From NCBI RefSeq assembly GCF_014654615.1, contig NZ_BNBB01000004.1, positions 186,001-250,000 on the forward strand: a stretch of 64,000 nt of DNA, read 5' to 3'. Of the stretch, positions 53,700-61,470 are shown in pieces. The translations under genes were made by a program, and so were the position numbers. This DNA is from Streptosporangium violaceochromogenes (GTDB taxonomy: Bacteria; Actinomycetota; Actinomycetes; Streptosporangiales; Streptosporangiaceae). How positions within the stretch are numbered: position 1 is the stretch's first letter; every line of letters begins with the position of its first letter. The notes beneath the pieces are model-generated. The model made no database searches and had not been told where the DNA came from. It worked only from the letters and a program-made list of their open reading frames with translations.

Positions 53700-54455
53700 T
53701 TAGGCGAGTCCGCCGCCGTCCACGACCAAGGCCGCGCCGGTGACGTAGCTGGCGGCGTCGCTCGCCAGGAAGAGGACCGCTTGGGCGATCTCGTCGGGGG
53801 TGCCGGCGCGGCCCATCGGCCGGTCGGCGGAGTCGGCGGCGAAGACGGCCCAGTCCTCGGAGAGCTGCCGGGCCTCGTCGCGGAGCATCGGGGTGTCGGT
53901 GTCGCCGGGGTTGACGGAGTTGACGCGGATTCCGGCCTTGGCGTGGTCGATGGCCAGGGCCCGGGTCATGTTGACCACGGCCGCCTTGGAGGCGCAGTAG
54001 GAGACGGCGTTGCCGCCGCCCTTCAGGCCCCAGCCGGAACCGGTGTTCACGATCGAGCCGCCCTCGGTCATGGCGGGGATCGCGTGCTTGCACATGAACA
54101 GGATCGAGCGGACGTTGACCGCCATGACCCGGTCCCACTCCTCGCCGGAGATCTCCAGGACGGTCGTCCGGCGGATGATCCCGGCGTTGTTGAACAGCAC
54201 GTGCAGCCCGCCGAAGGTCTCCACGGCGGTCCGTACGGCCCGCGCGCAGTCGGCCTCGGAGGCGACGTCCGTCTCGACCCCCACGGCCCTGCCCCCCTCG
54301 GCCGTGATCTCCTCGGCGACCTTCGAGGCGCCGGAACCGTCGATGTCGGCCACCACCACGGCCGCCCCCTGGCGGGCGAACAGCAGCGCGGTGGCCCGGC
54401 CGATACCGGACGCGCCGCCGGTGACGATGGCGACCTTGTCAGTCAGGGTGGTCAT
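53700..54455 (-). CDS. SDR-family oxidoreductase
   Basis: A 251-residue classical short-chain dehydrogenase. The cofactor motif is TGGASGIGRA, the second strand ends in VVADID (acidic, so NAD(H) is preferred), NNAG is present, and the catalytic Tyr and Lys are in YCASK. The C-terminus SYVTGAALVVDGGGLA is typical. The ATG 54455 overlaps the stop of the NAD-kinase-like gene (ATGA). It would oxidise an alcohol or sugar derived from the imported glycoside; the substrate is not known. Confidence 0.92.
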   Translation of the reverse strand: MTTLTDKVAIVTGGASGIGRATALLFARQGAAVVVADIDGSGASKVAEEITAEGGRAVGVETDVASEADCARAVRTAVETFGGLHVLFNNAGIIRRTTVLEISGEEWDRVMAVNVRSILFMCKHAIPAMTEGGSIVNTGSGWGLKGGGNAVSYCASKAAVVNMTRALAIDHAKAGIRVNSVNPGDTDTPMLRDEARQLSEDWAVFAADSADRPMGRAGTPDEIAQAVLFLASDAASYVTGAALVVDGGGLA

Positions 54456-55666
54456 GCCGGCAACTCCTCGATAGCGGAACGGATCCGGTACATCGCGCTC
54501 TCGCGATATCCGGTGATGACGGAGACGTGGCCCTCGACGAGGGCGTCGGCCTCCGGATCTCCGGTGTCGGCCAGCAGCGGACGGCCCGCCAGACCGGCGA
54601 GCTTCTGCTGGGTGGCCAGGACGACCAGCCCTCCGGAGGCCATGATCTTCTTCAGTACGGCGGGGCTGATCTGCTGGTTCCCCCGCCCCAGCACGAAGCC
54701 CTGGCCCCCGATCACCGAGACGACGGCGCAGGACTCGTGCCCGTCGACGAGGGCGAGAAGTTCCTTCTCGGTCACGTCGGCGGCGATCAGCTCGCCGTCC
54801 TGGATCACGTCCACGCCCAGCAGCGTGGTGGCCGACCCCAGCAGCCGGCCAACGGCCGCGGTGGTGGCGCCGGGGCCGAGGACGTAGCGGACGCCGGGCC
54901 GCATACGGGCCACGACCTCCCGCGCCACGCCCTCGGCCGACCCGGGGCCGGCCGAGGACGATCCGACCTTGCGGCCAGAAAGGCGGGCCCTGACCGCGGG
55001 CACCCGGAGGGTGCCGTACAGCCGGGGGGCGACCGCGCCGCGCCGGTAGACCTCCTCGTCGAGGTCCACCACCTCGGCCTCGACGGTGCTCCGGCCGTCG
55101 CCGGGGACGAACTCGGCGGCGGTCAGCCCCGCGGCGGCGGGGCTGACCGCGAAGCAGCCCGAGTAGACCTTCACCCCGGCGGGGATCCCGAGCACCGGGC
55201 AGGACGGCGCGCCGTCGAGCACGTCCCTGGCGGTGCCGTCGCCCCCGGCGAACAGCAGAAGGTCGGCCTCGCGCATCGCCTCGACGGCCGCCGTCGTGTC
55301 CTTGGAGGACGACGGGTCGCCGGGGGCGATCCGGACGAGTTCCGGAAAAGCCCCGGCCGCCCGCGCGCTGTCCTCGCCCATGGGGCCCGCGACGGTGAGG
55401 ATCCTCGTGCCGGGACGCCGGGCCAGCAGGGCCCGTACGGCCTGCGCCGCCCGCTCGGCCGCCCGGGGGCGGGACCCCCGGGCCAGGGCCTCCCGCTGGA
55501 CGTCGGCGCCGTCGCTGCCCTTGAGTCCGGCCGGGCCCCCCACCCCCGCGACCGGGTTGACGACCAGCCCGATCGTGAGGGGCGCGCCGCCGGGGGCCCC
55601 GGGCGCCGGGGAGGCGTCCGGGGTGGGGGAGGCGGTCGCGGGGGTCACCGGCCGGCCGGCGGTCAC
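54452..55666 (-). CDS. ATP-NAD kinase/AcoX-like protein
   Basis: A 404-residue protein of the ATP-NAD kinase-like group that includes AcoX. The N-terminal LTIGLVVNPVAGVGGPAGLKG and the GGDGTARDVLDG motif are typical of the diacylglycerol-kinase/NAD-kinase fold; the C-terminal half (VLGPGATTAAVGRLLGSATTLLGVDVI) matches the AcoX-type extension. AcoX proteins occur in dehydrogenase operons, but their substrate is unknown, so true NAD kinase activity is not implied. GTG 55666 overlaps the P-protein subunit 2 stop by 4 bp. A longer open frame upstream is a shadow of that gene. Confidence 0.85.
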   Translation of the reverse strand: MTAGRPVTPATASPTPDASPAPGAPGGAPLTIGLVVNPVAGVGGPAGLKGSDGADVQREALARGSRPRAAERAAQAVRALLARRPGTRILTVAGPMGEDSARAAGAFPELVRIAPGDPSSSKDTTAAVEAMREADLLLFAGGDGTARDVLDGAPSCPVLGIPAGVKVYSGCFAVSPAAAGLTAAEFVPGDGRSTVEAEVVDLDEEVYRRGAVAPRLYGTLRVPAVRARLSGRKVGSSSAGPGSAEGVAREVVARMRPGVRYVLGPGATTAAVGRLLGSATTLLGVDVIQDGELIAADVTEKELLALVDGHESCAVVSVIGGQGFVLGRGNQQISPAVLKKIMASGGLVVLATQQKLAGLAGRPLLADTGDPEADALVEGHVSVITGYRESAMYRIRSAIEELPA

Positions 55667-57222
55667 GAGAGGTGCTTGCGGACGTAGGCGCGCCAGGAGA
55701 CCGCCCACGACTTGGGGTCGTCCAGCCACGTCTGGTCGGTCTTGTGAACCGTCTGGTTGTAGGGGGCGCCCTTGACGAAGTCGGGGTCCCTGCGGGCCTC
55801 GTCCGCGACGTGGGCGAGGATCGCGGCGTACTCGTCGAGATCCTCCTGGGAGTAGGCCTCCGTCGGCTCCAGGGTGAACGGCTCGGGGACCACGTAGGGG
55901 TGGTGGCTGGTCCAGTAGTGCACGCCGAAGTCGGCGGCGCGGATGCCGATCTCCTCCGAGTGCACGCCCGTCTCCTCCGACAGCTCCTGCCAGGAGTAGC
56001 GGACCTGCTCCACACGGCGCCTGTCCCAGGGGGCCGAGGCTCCAGGGATCTGCAGGACCTTGTGCATCAGGTAGTTGTTGTTGAGCACCGCGATCTCGGC
56101 GACCTCGCGCAGGCCCTCGGCGCCCAGCGTCATGGCCCAGGCGTAGGCGCGGACCACGTTGGGGGTGACGCCGATGAACGGGCGGATCTTGCCGACGGAC
56201 TGCGGGCGGTCGGCGTCGAGGTAGTACCTCTCGCCGTCGAACTCCACGGTCGGGCCGGGCAGGAACGGCGCGAGCGCCTCCGAGACCCCGCACGCGCCCG
56301 CCGCCGGACCGCCGCAGGCGTGCGGGGTGGAGAAGGTCTTGTGCAGGTTGAAGTGGCACAGGTCGAACCCGGCGTCGGCCGCGCGGGTGATGCCGAGCAG
56401 GCCGTTGGCGTTGGCCTGGTCGTAGCAGGCCAGGCCGCCGGCCCGGTGGACGATGTCGACGAACTCCGCGATGCGCGGGTTGAAGATGCCGGTGTCCTCG
56501 GGGTTGGTGATCAGCAGGGCCGCGGTGCGCGGGCCCGCGGCGGCGCGCAGGGCCTCGATGTCCGGGTAGCCGTCCGCGTCCGGCATCAGCGTGATGATCT
56601 CGTACCCGGCGGTCTTGGCGCAGGCCGCGTTGGAGGGGTGGGAGAACATCGTGGTGATGACCTGGTCGCGCTGCCGCCCCTCCCCGCGCGAGGCGTGGTA
56701 GGCGCGGATCATCGCCACGTTGGCGTAGATCGCGGCCGACCCGGAGCCCGGCTGGAGGGAGACCCGGTGCATGCCGGAGACCTCGGTGAGGATCCGCTCC
56801 AGCTGCCAGTAGATCTCCAGCGTCCCCTGGACGGTGTCCTCGGGCTGGAGCGGGTGGAGCTCGGCCACCTTGGGGTCGCTGACGAAGCGGTCGTTGATCT
56901 TGGGGCTGTACTTCATCGTGCAGGTGCCCTGGCCGACCGCGATGGCGTTGTCGACGCCGAGGTTCTCCTGCGAGAGGCGGACGTAGTGCCGCAGCACCTG
57001 GAGCTGCCCCATCTCGGGCAGCCTGGGCGGTTCGGCCCGCCGTACGGAGCCGGGGAGCTCCACGGCGGGCACCCCGGCGGCCGGCACCGAGATGCCCCGG
57101 CGGCCGGGACGCGACTGCTCGAAGATGATCGGCTCGTCCCATCGGGCCTGGTGGAAGCGGCGCAGCGGCGGTTTGGGCTCGACCGGCAGCTTCGCGAACG
57201 GCTCTCCTGCGTGCCCACTCAT
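55663..57222 (-). CDS. Glycine-decarboxylase-like P-protein, subunit 2
   Basis: A 519-residue PLP protein of the GcvPB type. The cofactor lysine is Lys295 in HFNLHKTFSTPHACGG; the N-terminal LPVEPKPPLRRFHQARWDEPIIFEQSRPGRRG and SGSAAIYANVAM segments are family features. The glycine-rich loop after the lysine, usually GGGGPGxGPxGV, reads ACGGPAAGACGV, and several active-site neighbours differ. With subunit 1 it should form an (alpha-beta)2 decarboxylase. No H- or T-protein is encoded here. GGGGGAGGAG precedes the ATG. I do not use the symbol gcvPB because the substrate may differ. Confidence 0.85.
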   Translation of the reverse strand: MSGHAGEPFAKLPVEPKPPLRRFHQARWDEPIIFEQSRPGRRGISVPAAGVPAVELPGSVRRAEPPRLPEMGQLQVLRHYVRLSQENLGVDNAIAVGQGTCTMKYSPKINDRFVSDPKVAELHPLQPEDTVQGTLEIYWQLERILTEVSGMHRVSLQPGSGSAAIYANVAMIRAYHASRGEGRQRDQVITTMFSHPSNAACAKTAGYEIITLMPDADGYPDIEALRAAAGPRTAALLITNPEDTGIFNPRIAEFVDIVHRAGGLACYDQANANGLLGITRAADAGFDLCHFNLHKTFSTPHACGGPAAGACGVSEALAPFLPGPTVEFDGERYYLDADRPQSVGKIRPFIGVTPNVVRAYAWAMTLGAEGLREVAEIAVLNNNYLMHKVLQIPGASAPWDRRRVEQVRYSWQELSEETGVHSEEIGIRAADFGVHYWTSHHPYVVPEPFTLEPTEAYSQEDLDEYAAILAHVADEARRDPDFVKGAPYNQTVHKTDQTWLDDPKSWAVSWRAYVRKHLS

Positions 57223-58550
57223 GCGAGCTCCTCCCCCACGGCTGCCGCCAGCCGGTCGATGTCGTCCTTGGAGTGCCGCTCGGTCACGCAGACCAGCAGC
57301 GTGCGGTCGTCCAGCTTGACGCCGCCGAAGATGCCGCGCTCACGCAGCGCGGCCAGGAGCGCGTCCGCCGAGGGGACCTCGATCGCGAACTCGCGGAAGT
57401 GGATGGAGTCGCCGTGCAGCACCCAGGCGCCGGCGGCGGAGAGGCGGTTCATGGCATAGCGGGTGCGGGCCAGGATCGTCTCGCCGATCTCCCGCATGCC
57501 CTCCGGGCCCATCAGCGCGAGGTAGACCCCCGCCGTGATGCCCCACAGCGCGGCGGCGGTGCCCACCCATTCCTTGCCCTCTTCGCGGATGGCGAAGGAG
57601 GTCCGGTCGTAGTAGACGTCGCCGAAGCCGTACTCTCCGGGAACCGTGGTGGGCGCAATGCCGAACAGGCGTGAGGGGAACTCGGCGACCAGCCGCTCCT
57701 CGTCGCGGGTGGCGATGTATCCGGCGTGGCCGCCGCCGTAGCTCTGGTGCATGCCGAGGGACTGGATGTCGCCGCAGGCGATGTCGGCGCCGTAGGAGGC
57801 GGGCGGGGCGAGCACGCCCAGCGAGATCGGGTCGGTGGAGACGACCAGCAGCGCGCCGGCGGCGTGCGCGAGGTCGGCGAGCTCGCGCCCCCGGGTCTCC
57901 ACGACGCCGTAGACGTTGGGGGTCTCCAGATAGATCGCGGCGAGGGTCTCGTCGACCTCCACGTCGCCGATCTCGCCGCCCGGCCCGACGGGGGCCACGA
58001 CGATCTCGACGTCGGGGGAGAGGAAGTCGCGCAGCTTGCTCACCTTGTCGGCGGCGACGGCCCCGCTGAGGAGCACCTTGGACCTGCCGGTGTAGCGGCA
58101 GGCCATCCGCAGGGCGGTCCCGGCCGCCTGGTAGCCGTCGTAGGTGGGGACGTTGACGACGTCCATCTCCAGCAGCTCGGCCATCATGCTGACGTACTCG
58201 AACATCGCCTGGAAGCGGCCGTGGTCCTCGTACGGCTCGCCCGCGTACGCGGTGAGGAACTCGCCCCGGCCGTTGACCTCGTCGCAGACGGCGGGCACGT
58301 GGTGCGGGTAGCAGCCGTGCCCGAGGAAGCTGAGCGCCTCGGTGGTGTCGGTGTTGCGCGACAGCAGCCCGCGCATGTGCCTGACCAGCTCGTACTCGGA
58401 GGCCATCGGCTCGGGCAGGTTCAGCGGCCGGTCGAGGCGGAGCTCCGCGGGGATGTCCGCGTAGAAGTCTTCAACGCTCTCGGCGCCGATGGCGGCGAGC
58501 ATCTCGGCCCTTACGCCCGGCTCGGCGTTTGGGATGTAGGGATGGGTCAC
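57219..58550 (-). CDS. Glycine-decarboxylase-like P-protein, subunit 1
   Basis: A 443-residue protein of the GcvPA type. HPYIPNAEPGVRAEMLAAIG and DIPAELRLDRPLNLPEP are the classic opening. The usual FLGAGAYDHYIP is FLGHGCYPHHVP, and the TAYTPYQPEISQG region reads TAYAGEPYEDHGRFQAMFEY, so residues that frame the active-site cleft have changed. NVPTYDGYQAAGTALRM replaces the usual N-x-S-x-YDG-A-T-A. The start overlaps the GH42 stop (ATGA) and its stop overlaps subunit 2. This supports one enzyme complex of changed specificity within a glycoside operon. Confidence 0.83.
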   Translation of the reverse strand: MTHPYIPNAEPGVRAEMLAAIGAESVEDFYADIPAELRLDRPLNLPEPMASEYELVRHMRGLLSRNTDTTEALSFLGHGCYPHHVPAVCDEVNGRGEFLTAYAGEPYEDHGRFQAMFEYVSMMAELLEMDVVNVPTYDGYQAAGTALRMACRYTGRSKVLLSGAVAADKVSKLRDFLSPDVEIVVAPVGPGGEIGDVEVDETLAAIYLETPNVYGVVETRGRELADLAHAAGALLVVSTDPISLGVLAPPASYGADIACGDIQSLGMHQSYGGGHAGYIATRDEERLVAEFPSRLFGIAPTTVPGEYGFGDVYYDRTSFAIREEGKEWVGTAAALWGITAGVYLALMGPEGMREIGETILARTRYAMNRLSAAGAWVLHGDSIHFREFAIEVPSADALLAALRERGIFGGVKLDDRTLLVCVTERHSKDDIDRLAAAVGEELA

Positions 58551-60610
58551 CGTTCTCCTTCGGTTGGCGGGACGTCGGTGTCGGCGTCTGTGAGGGTGCC
58601 GGTGCCGCCTGGCTGGGCGCCGGTCGGCTGGGGGTCGGTGCGGAGAACCACGGCGTCACGCGCCGGGATCTCGATCGGGCCGCTCAGGTCGCGGCCGGTG
58701 AGCAGATCCTTCCCCGGTTCGCGGAGGTTCACCTTGGCGGGGGAGGTCGCGTGGTTGAGCAGGAAGAGGTAGCGGCCCCGGCGGGTGGCCTCGACGCCCT
58801 CGGGCACGTCGGCCACCGGTTCGACGCCCGCGCGGGCCAGGACCTCCGACAGCACAGGGGTGACGTCGTCGAGCAGGCAGCCGAGGTAGGTCACCGTGCC
58901 GCGGCGGGTGATCGCCGCCTGGCCGTCCAGGTCGCCGCCCTCGTAGCGGGCCAGGACCTCGGCGTCCTCGACGCGCAGCCATTCGGTCCAGGTCCGCGCG
59001 GACAGGACGTGCCCCGGCTCGCCGCCGGTCGCGGGGGCGAGCCGTACCCGCTGCACCAGGCCGTCGGGCAGCGGCCAGAACTCGTCCACCGCCACGCCGA
59101 GGAGTCCGCGCAGCGGGCCGGGGGCGCCGCCGTCGTGGACCTGGTCGTCGGGGTCGGTCACACCGCTGAACGGGCCGACGATCAGGTGTCCGCCGAAGTC
59201 CGCCAGCCACCCGGCCTGTTCCCCGGTGCACATGTAGAGGTTGGGCACGATCACCACGCGGTGGCCCGACAGGTCGCCGCCGGCCGGGACGAGGTCCACC
59301 GCGACGCCGGTGGCGTGCAGCGGCTCGTACCACGCCTGCAGGAGCGCCTTGAGTTTGAGCCGGTTGGACGGCATCGACTCGGGGGCCTCCAGGCCCCACC
59401 AGCTCTCCCAGTCCAGGACCAGCGCCACCTCGGCCCGCGTCGCCGACCCGGCGATCTCGGCGAGGCGCTTGAGGTCGGCGCCGAGCCGGAGCGTGTCGCG
59501 CCAGCCGCGTGAGGCGGTGCCGCCGTGCGGCAGGAGCGCGGAGTGGAACTTCTCCGGGCCGTACTTCGCCTGCCGCCACTGGAAGAACATCGCGCCGTCG
59601 GCGCCGTGGGCCAGGGCCTGCAGGCTGTGCAGGCGCATCATGCCGGGCGGTTTGGGGGCGTTGACCTCGCGCCAGCTCACGGCGCCGCCGGCCTGCTCCA
59701 GCAGGAGCCACGGCCGCCGCTTCAGTGAGCGCATCAGGTCGTAGCTGAGCGCGACGGCCACGTGCGAGGCGGGGTCGGCGGGGTCGGGGTAGGCGTCGTC
59801 GCTGACGACGTCCTCGGCGGCGGCCCACTTCCAGTAGTCCAGGCCGTGCAGGATGCTCATGAAGTTGGTGGTCACCGGGATGTCCGGGGTGACCTCGCGC
59901 AGCACGGCCTTCTCCAGCTCGAAGCATTCGAGCAGCGCGTCGGAGCAGAAGCGGCGCCAGTCGAGGACCTGGGCGGGGTTGACGGGGCCCGGGGCCTTGC
60001 GGGGCGGGTTGACCTGGTCGTACGAGGTGTAGTGCTGGCCCCAGCAGGAGGTGCCCCAGGCGGCGTTCAGGCCGTCGATCGAGCCGTGGCGCGCGCTCAG
60101 CCAGCGGCGGAAGTGCCGGGCCGACTCCTCGCAGAAACATTCGAGCGTGTGGTCGGCGTACTCGTTGCTGATGTGCCACATGGCCAGCGCCGGGTGCTCG
60201 CGGTAGCGCTCGGCCATCACGCGGGCCAGCCGTACGGTGGCCTCGCGGAAGACCGGGGAGCTGGGGCAGTAGCTCTGCCGGGACCCGAAGTCCAGGCGTG
60301 TCCCCGCGGCGTCGACCGGCAGCACGCCGGGGTGCTCCCTGACCAGCCAGGGGGGCGGGGTGGCGGTGGCGGTCGCCAGGTCGGCGGCGACGCCGTGTTC
60401 GTGGAGCAGATCCATGATCCGGTCCAGCCAGCCGAACTCGTACTCCCCTCGACGCGGTTCCAGGCGGGACCAGGAGAACACGGCGACGGTCGCCATGTTC
60501 ACCCCCGCCTCGGCCATCAGCCGGACATCCTCGTCCCAGACGTGCTCGGGCCACTGTTCGGGGTTGTAGTCACCGCCGAACAGCAGGCCGGGAACCCTGG
60601 TCAGACCCAC
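58547..60610 (-). CDS. GH42 beta-galactosidase
   Basis: A 687-residue family GH42 enzyme (domain order: TIM barrel, trimerisation domain, small beta domain). The start GLLFGGDYNPEQWPEHVW is diagnostic; acid/base Glu150 is in WHISNEYA and nucleophile Glu305 in LLLEQAGGAVSW. It has no signal peptide and therefore hydrolyses imported beta-galactosides or alpha-L-arabinosides. GTG 60610 is preceded by a CGGAG site. It is the first gene of the nine-gene operon, divergent from the GntR regulator. Confidence 0.93.
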   Translation of the reverse strand: MGLTRVPGLLFGGDYNPEQWPEHVWDEDVRLMAEAGVNMATVAVFSWSRLEPRRGEYEFGWLDRIMDLLHEHGVAADLATATATPPPWLVREHPGVLPVDAAGTRLDFGSRQSYCPSSPVFREATVRLARVMAERYREHPALAMWHISNEYADHTLECFCEESARHFRRWLSARHGSIDGLNAAWGTSCWGQHYTSYDQVNPPRKAPGPVNPAQVLDWRRFCSDALLECFELEKAVLREVTPDIPVTTNFMSILHGLDYWKWAAAEDVVSDDAYPDPADPASHVAVALSYDLMRSLKRRPWLLLEQAGGAVSWREVNAPKPPGMMRLHSLQALAHGADGAMFFQWRQAKYGPEKFHSALLPHGGTASRGWRDTLRLGADLKRLAEIAGSATRAEVALVLDWESWWGLEAPESMPSNRLKLKALLQAWYEPLHATGVAVDLVPAGGDLSGHRVVIVPNLYMCTGEQAGWLADFGGHLIVGPFSGVTDPDDQVHDGGAPGPLRGLLGVAVDEFWPLPDGLVQRVRLAPATGGEPGHVLSARTWTEWLRVEDAEVLARYEGGDLDGQAAITRRGTVTYLGCLLDDVTPVLSEVLARAGVEPVADVPEGVEATRRGRYLFLLNHATSPAKVNLREPGKDLLTGRDLSGPIEIPARDAVVLRTDPQPTGAQPGGTGTLTDADTDVPPTEGER

Positions 60611-60640
60611 CCGCGACTCCGATCTACCTCATGTAATATT

Positions 60641-60700
60641 TTGTATGCAGAATTCATAGTACAGGGTCTCATACCACGTCAAGCGGTACGATTCATACAA
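60641..60700. promoter_or_regulatory. Promoter/operator region between GH42 and GntR genes
   Basis: The 110-bp gap is strikingly AT-rich for this genome. TTGTATG (60641-60647) and CATACAA (60694-60700) are inverted halves, a further CATAC is at 60670-60674, and ATTCATA occurs twice (60652-60658, 60691-60697). These fit GntR/FCD-type operators controlling the divergent operon and the regulator itself. Confidence 0.5.
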
Positions 60701-60720
60701 GATCACTATCAAGGAGAGTC

Positions 60721-61359
60721 ATGGCGATCGAGCGGCGCCCCCTCCGCGAGCAGATCCGCAGCGAGCTCCTGCTCCGGCTCGATCGAGGTGACTTCGCGGG
60801 CAAGACCGACATCAACGAGGCCGCGCTCGCCGCCGAGCTGGGCGTCAGCCGCACCCCGCTGCGCGAGGCCCTGATCAGGCTGGCGGGCGAGGGCGTACTG
60901 GAGAGCAAGCAGGGCCGGGGGTTCCGGTTCGCGCCGGTGAGCCGCAAGGAGTTCCGCCAGCTGTGCGCCATCGTCGCGGCCCTGGAGGCGCTGGCCCTGG
61001 AGAGCTCCGACCCGGAGTATCTGGAGAGGGCCGCCCCGGAACTGCTCCGGCTGGCCCAGGACTTCTCCGACAACATCGCCGAGCGGCAGGACATCGAGCG
61101 CCACGACGACGAGTGGCACGATCTCCTGCTCGGCGGCTGCCACAACGAGCGGCTGCTCGACCTCATCACCGGCGTCAAGGCCGGGATGCGCCGTTACTCC
61201 CACCTGGTGGCGGGCGACAGCACACCGCTGGAGCGCGCCGCCGAGGAGCACTGCCGGATCGCCGAAAGGTTGATCGCCGGGGACCGGGAAGGGGCGATCG
61301 CCGCGCTGCGCGACAACTGGGTCAACGGCATGGAGCGCATGATGTCCCGGATTCCCTAA
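60721..61359 (+). CDS. GntR-family regulator, FadR/FCD subfamily
   Basis: A 212-residue regulator with an N-terminal winged HTH (LREQIRSELLLRLDRGDFAGKTDINEAALAAELGVSRTPLREALIRL) and a C-terminal helical FCD ligand domain with the acidic and histidine residues that bind metal and a carboxylate effector (ERHDDEWHDLLLGGCHNERLLDLI, AAEEHCRIAERLI). AAGGAGAG precedes the ATG. Its divergent position makes it the likely repressor of the GH42/P-protein operon; the inducer is probably an organic or amino acid intermediate. Confidence 0.92.
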   Translation: MAIERRPLREQIRSELLLRLDRGDFAGKTDINEAALAAELGVSRTPLREALIRLAGEGVLESKQGRGFRFAPVSRKEFRQLCAIVAALEALALESSDPEYLERAAPELLRLAQDFSDNIAERQDIERHDDEWHDLLLGGCHNERLLDLITGVKAGMRRYSHLVAGDSTPLERAAEEHCRIAERLIAGDREGAIAALRDNWVNGMERMMSRIP

Positions 61360-61470
61360 ATTGGGGCCTAGTTCCCATAGATCACATGTGACATATTACT
61401 TCGCATTGAAGGTCCTCCATCTCCGGCGTGCCCTCACGTCCGGGTGGCCCCCTGAAAGGTCTTCTCCCCC

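Noticed and set aside
54456..57142. Long minus-strand frames extending the SDR and NAD-kinase-like proteins upstream
   Set aside because: They overlap other genes in a different frame; conserved starts with GTGA or ATGA overlaps are present downstream.
55663..58550. Possibility that the P-protein genes are a normal glycine cleavage locus
   Set aside because: No gcvT, gcvH or glycine riboswitch-like leader is present, and key motifs deviate; kept as a divergent homologue instead.
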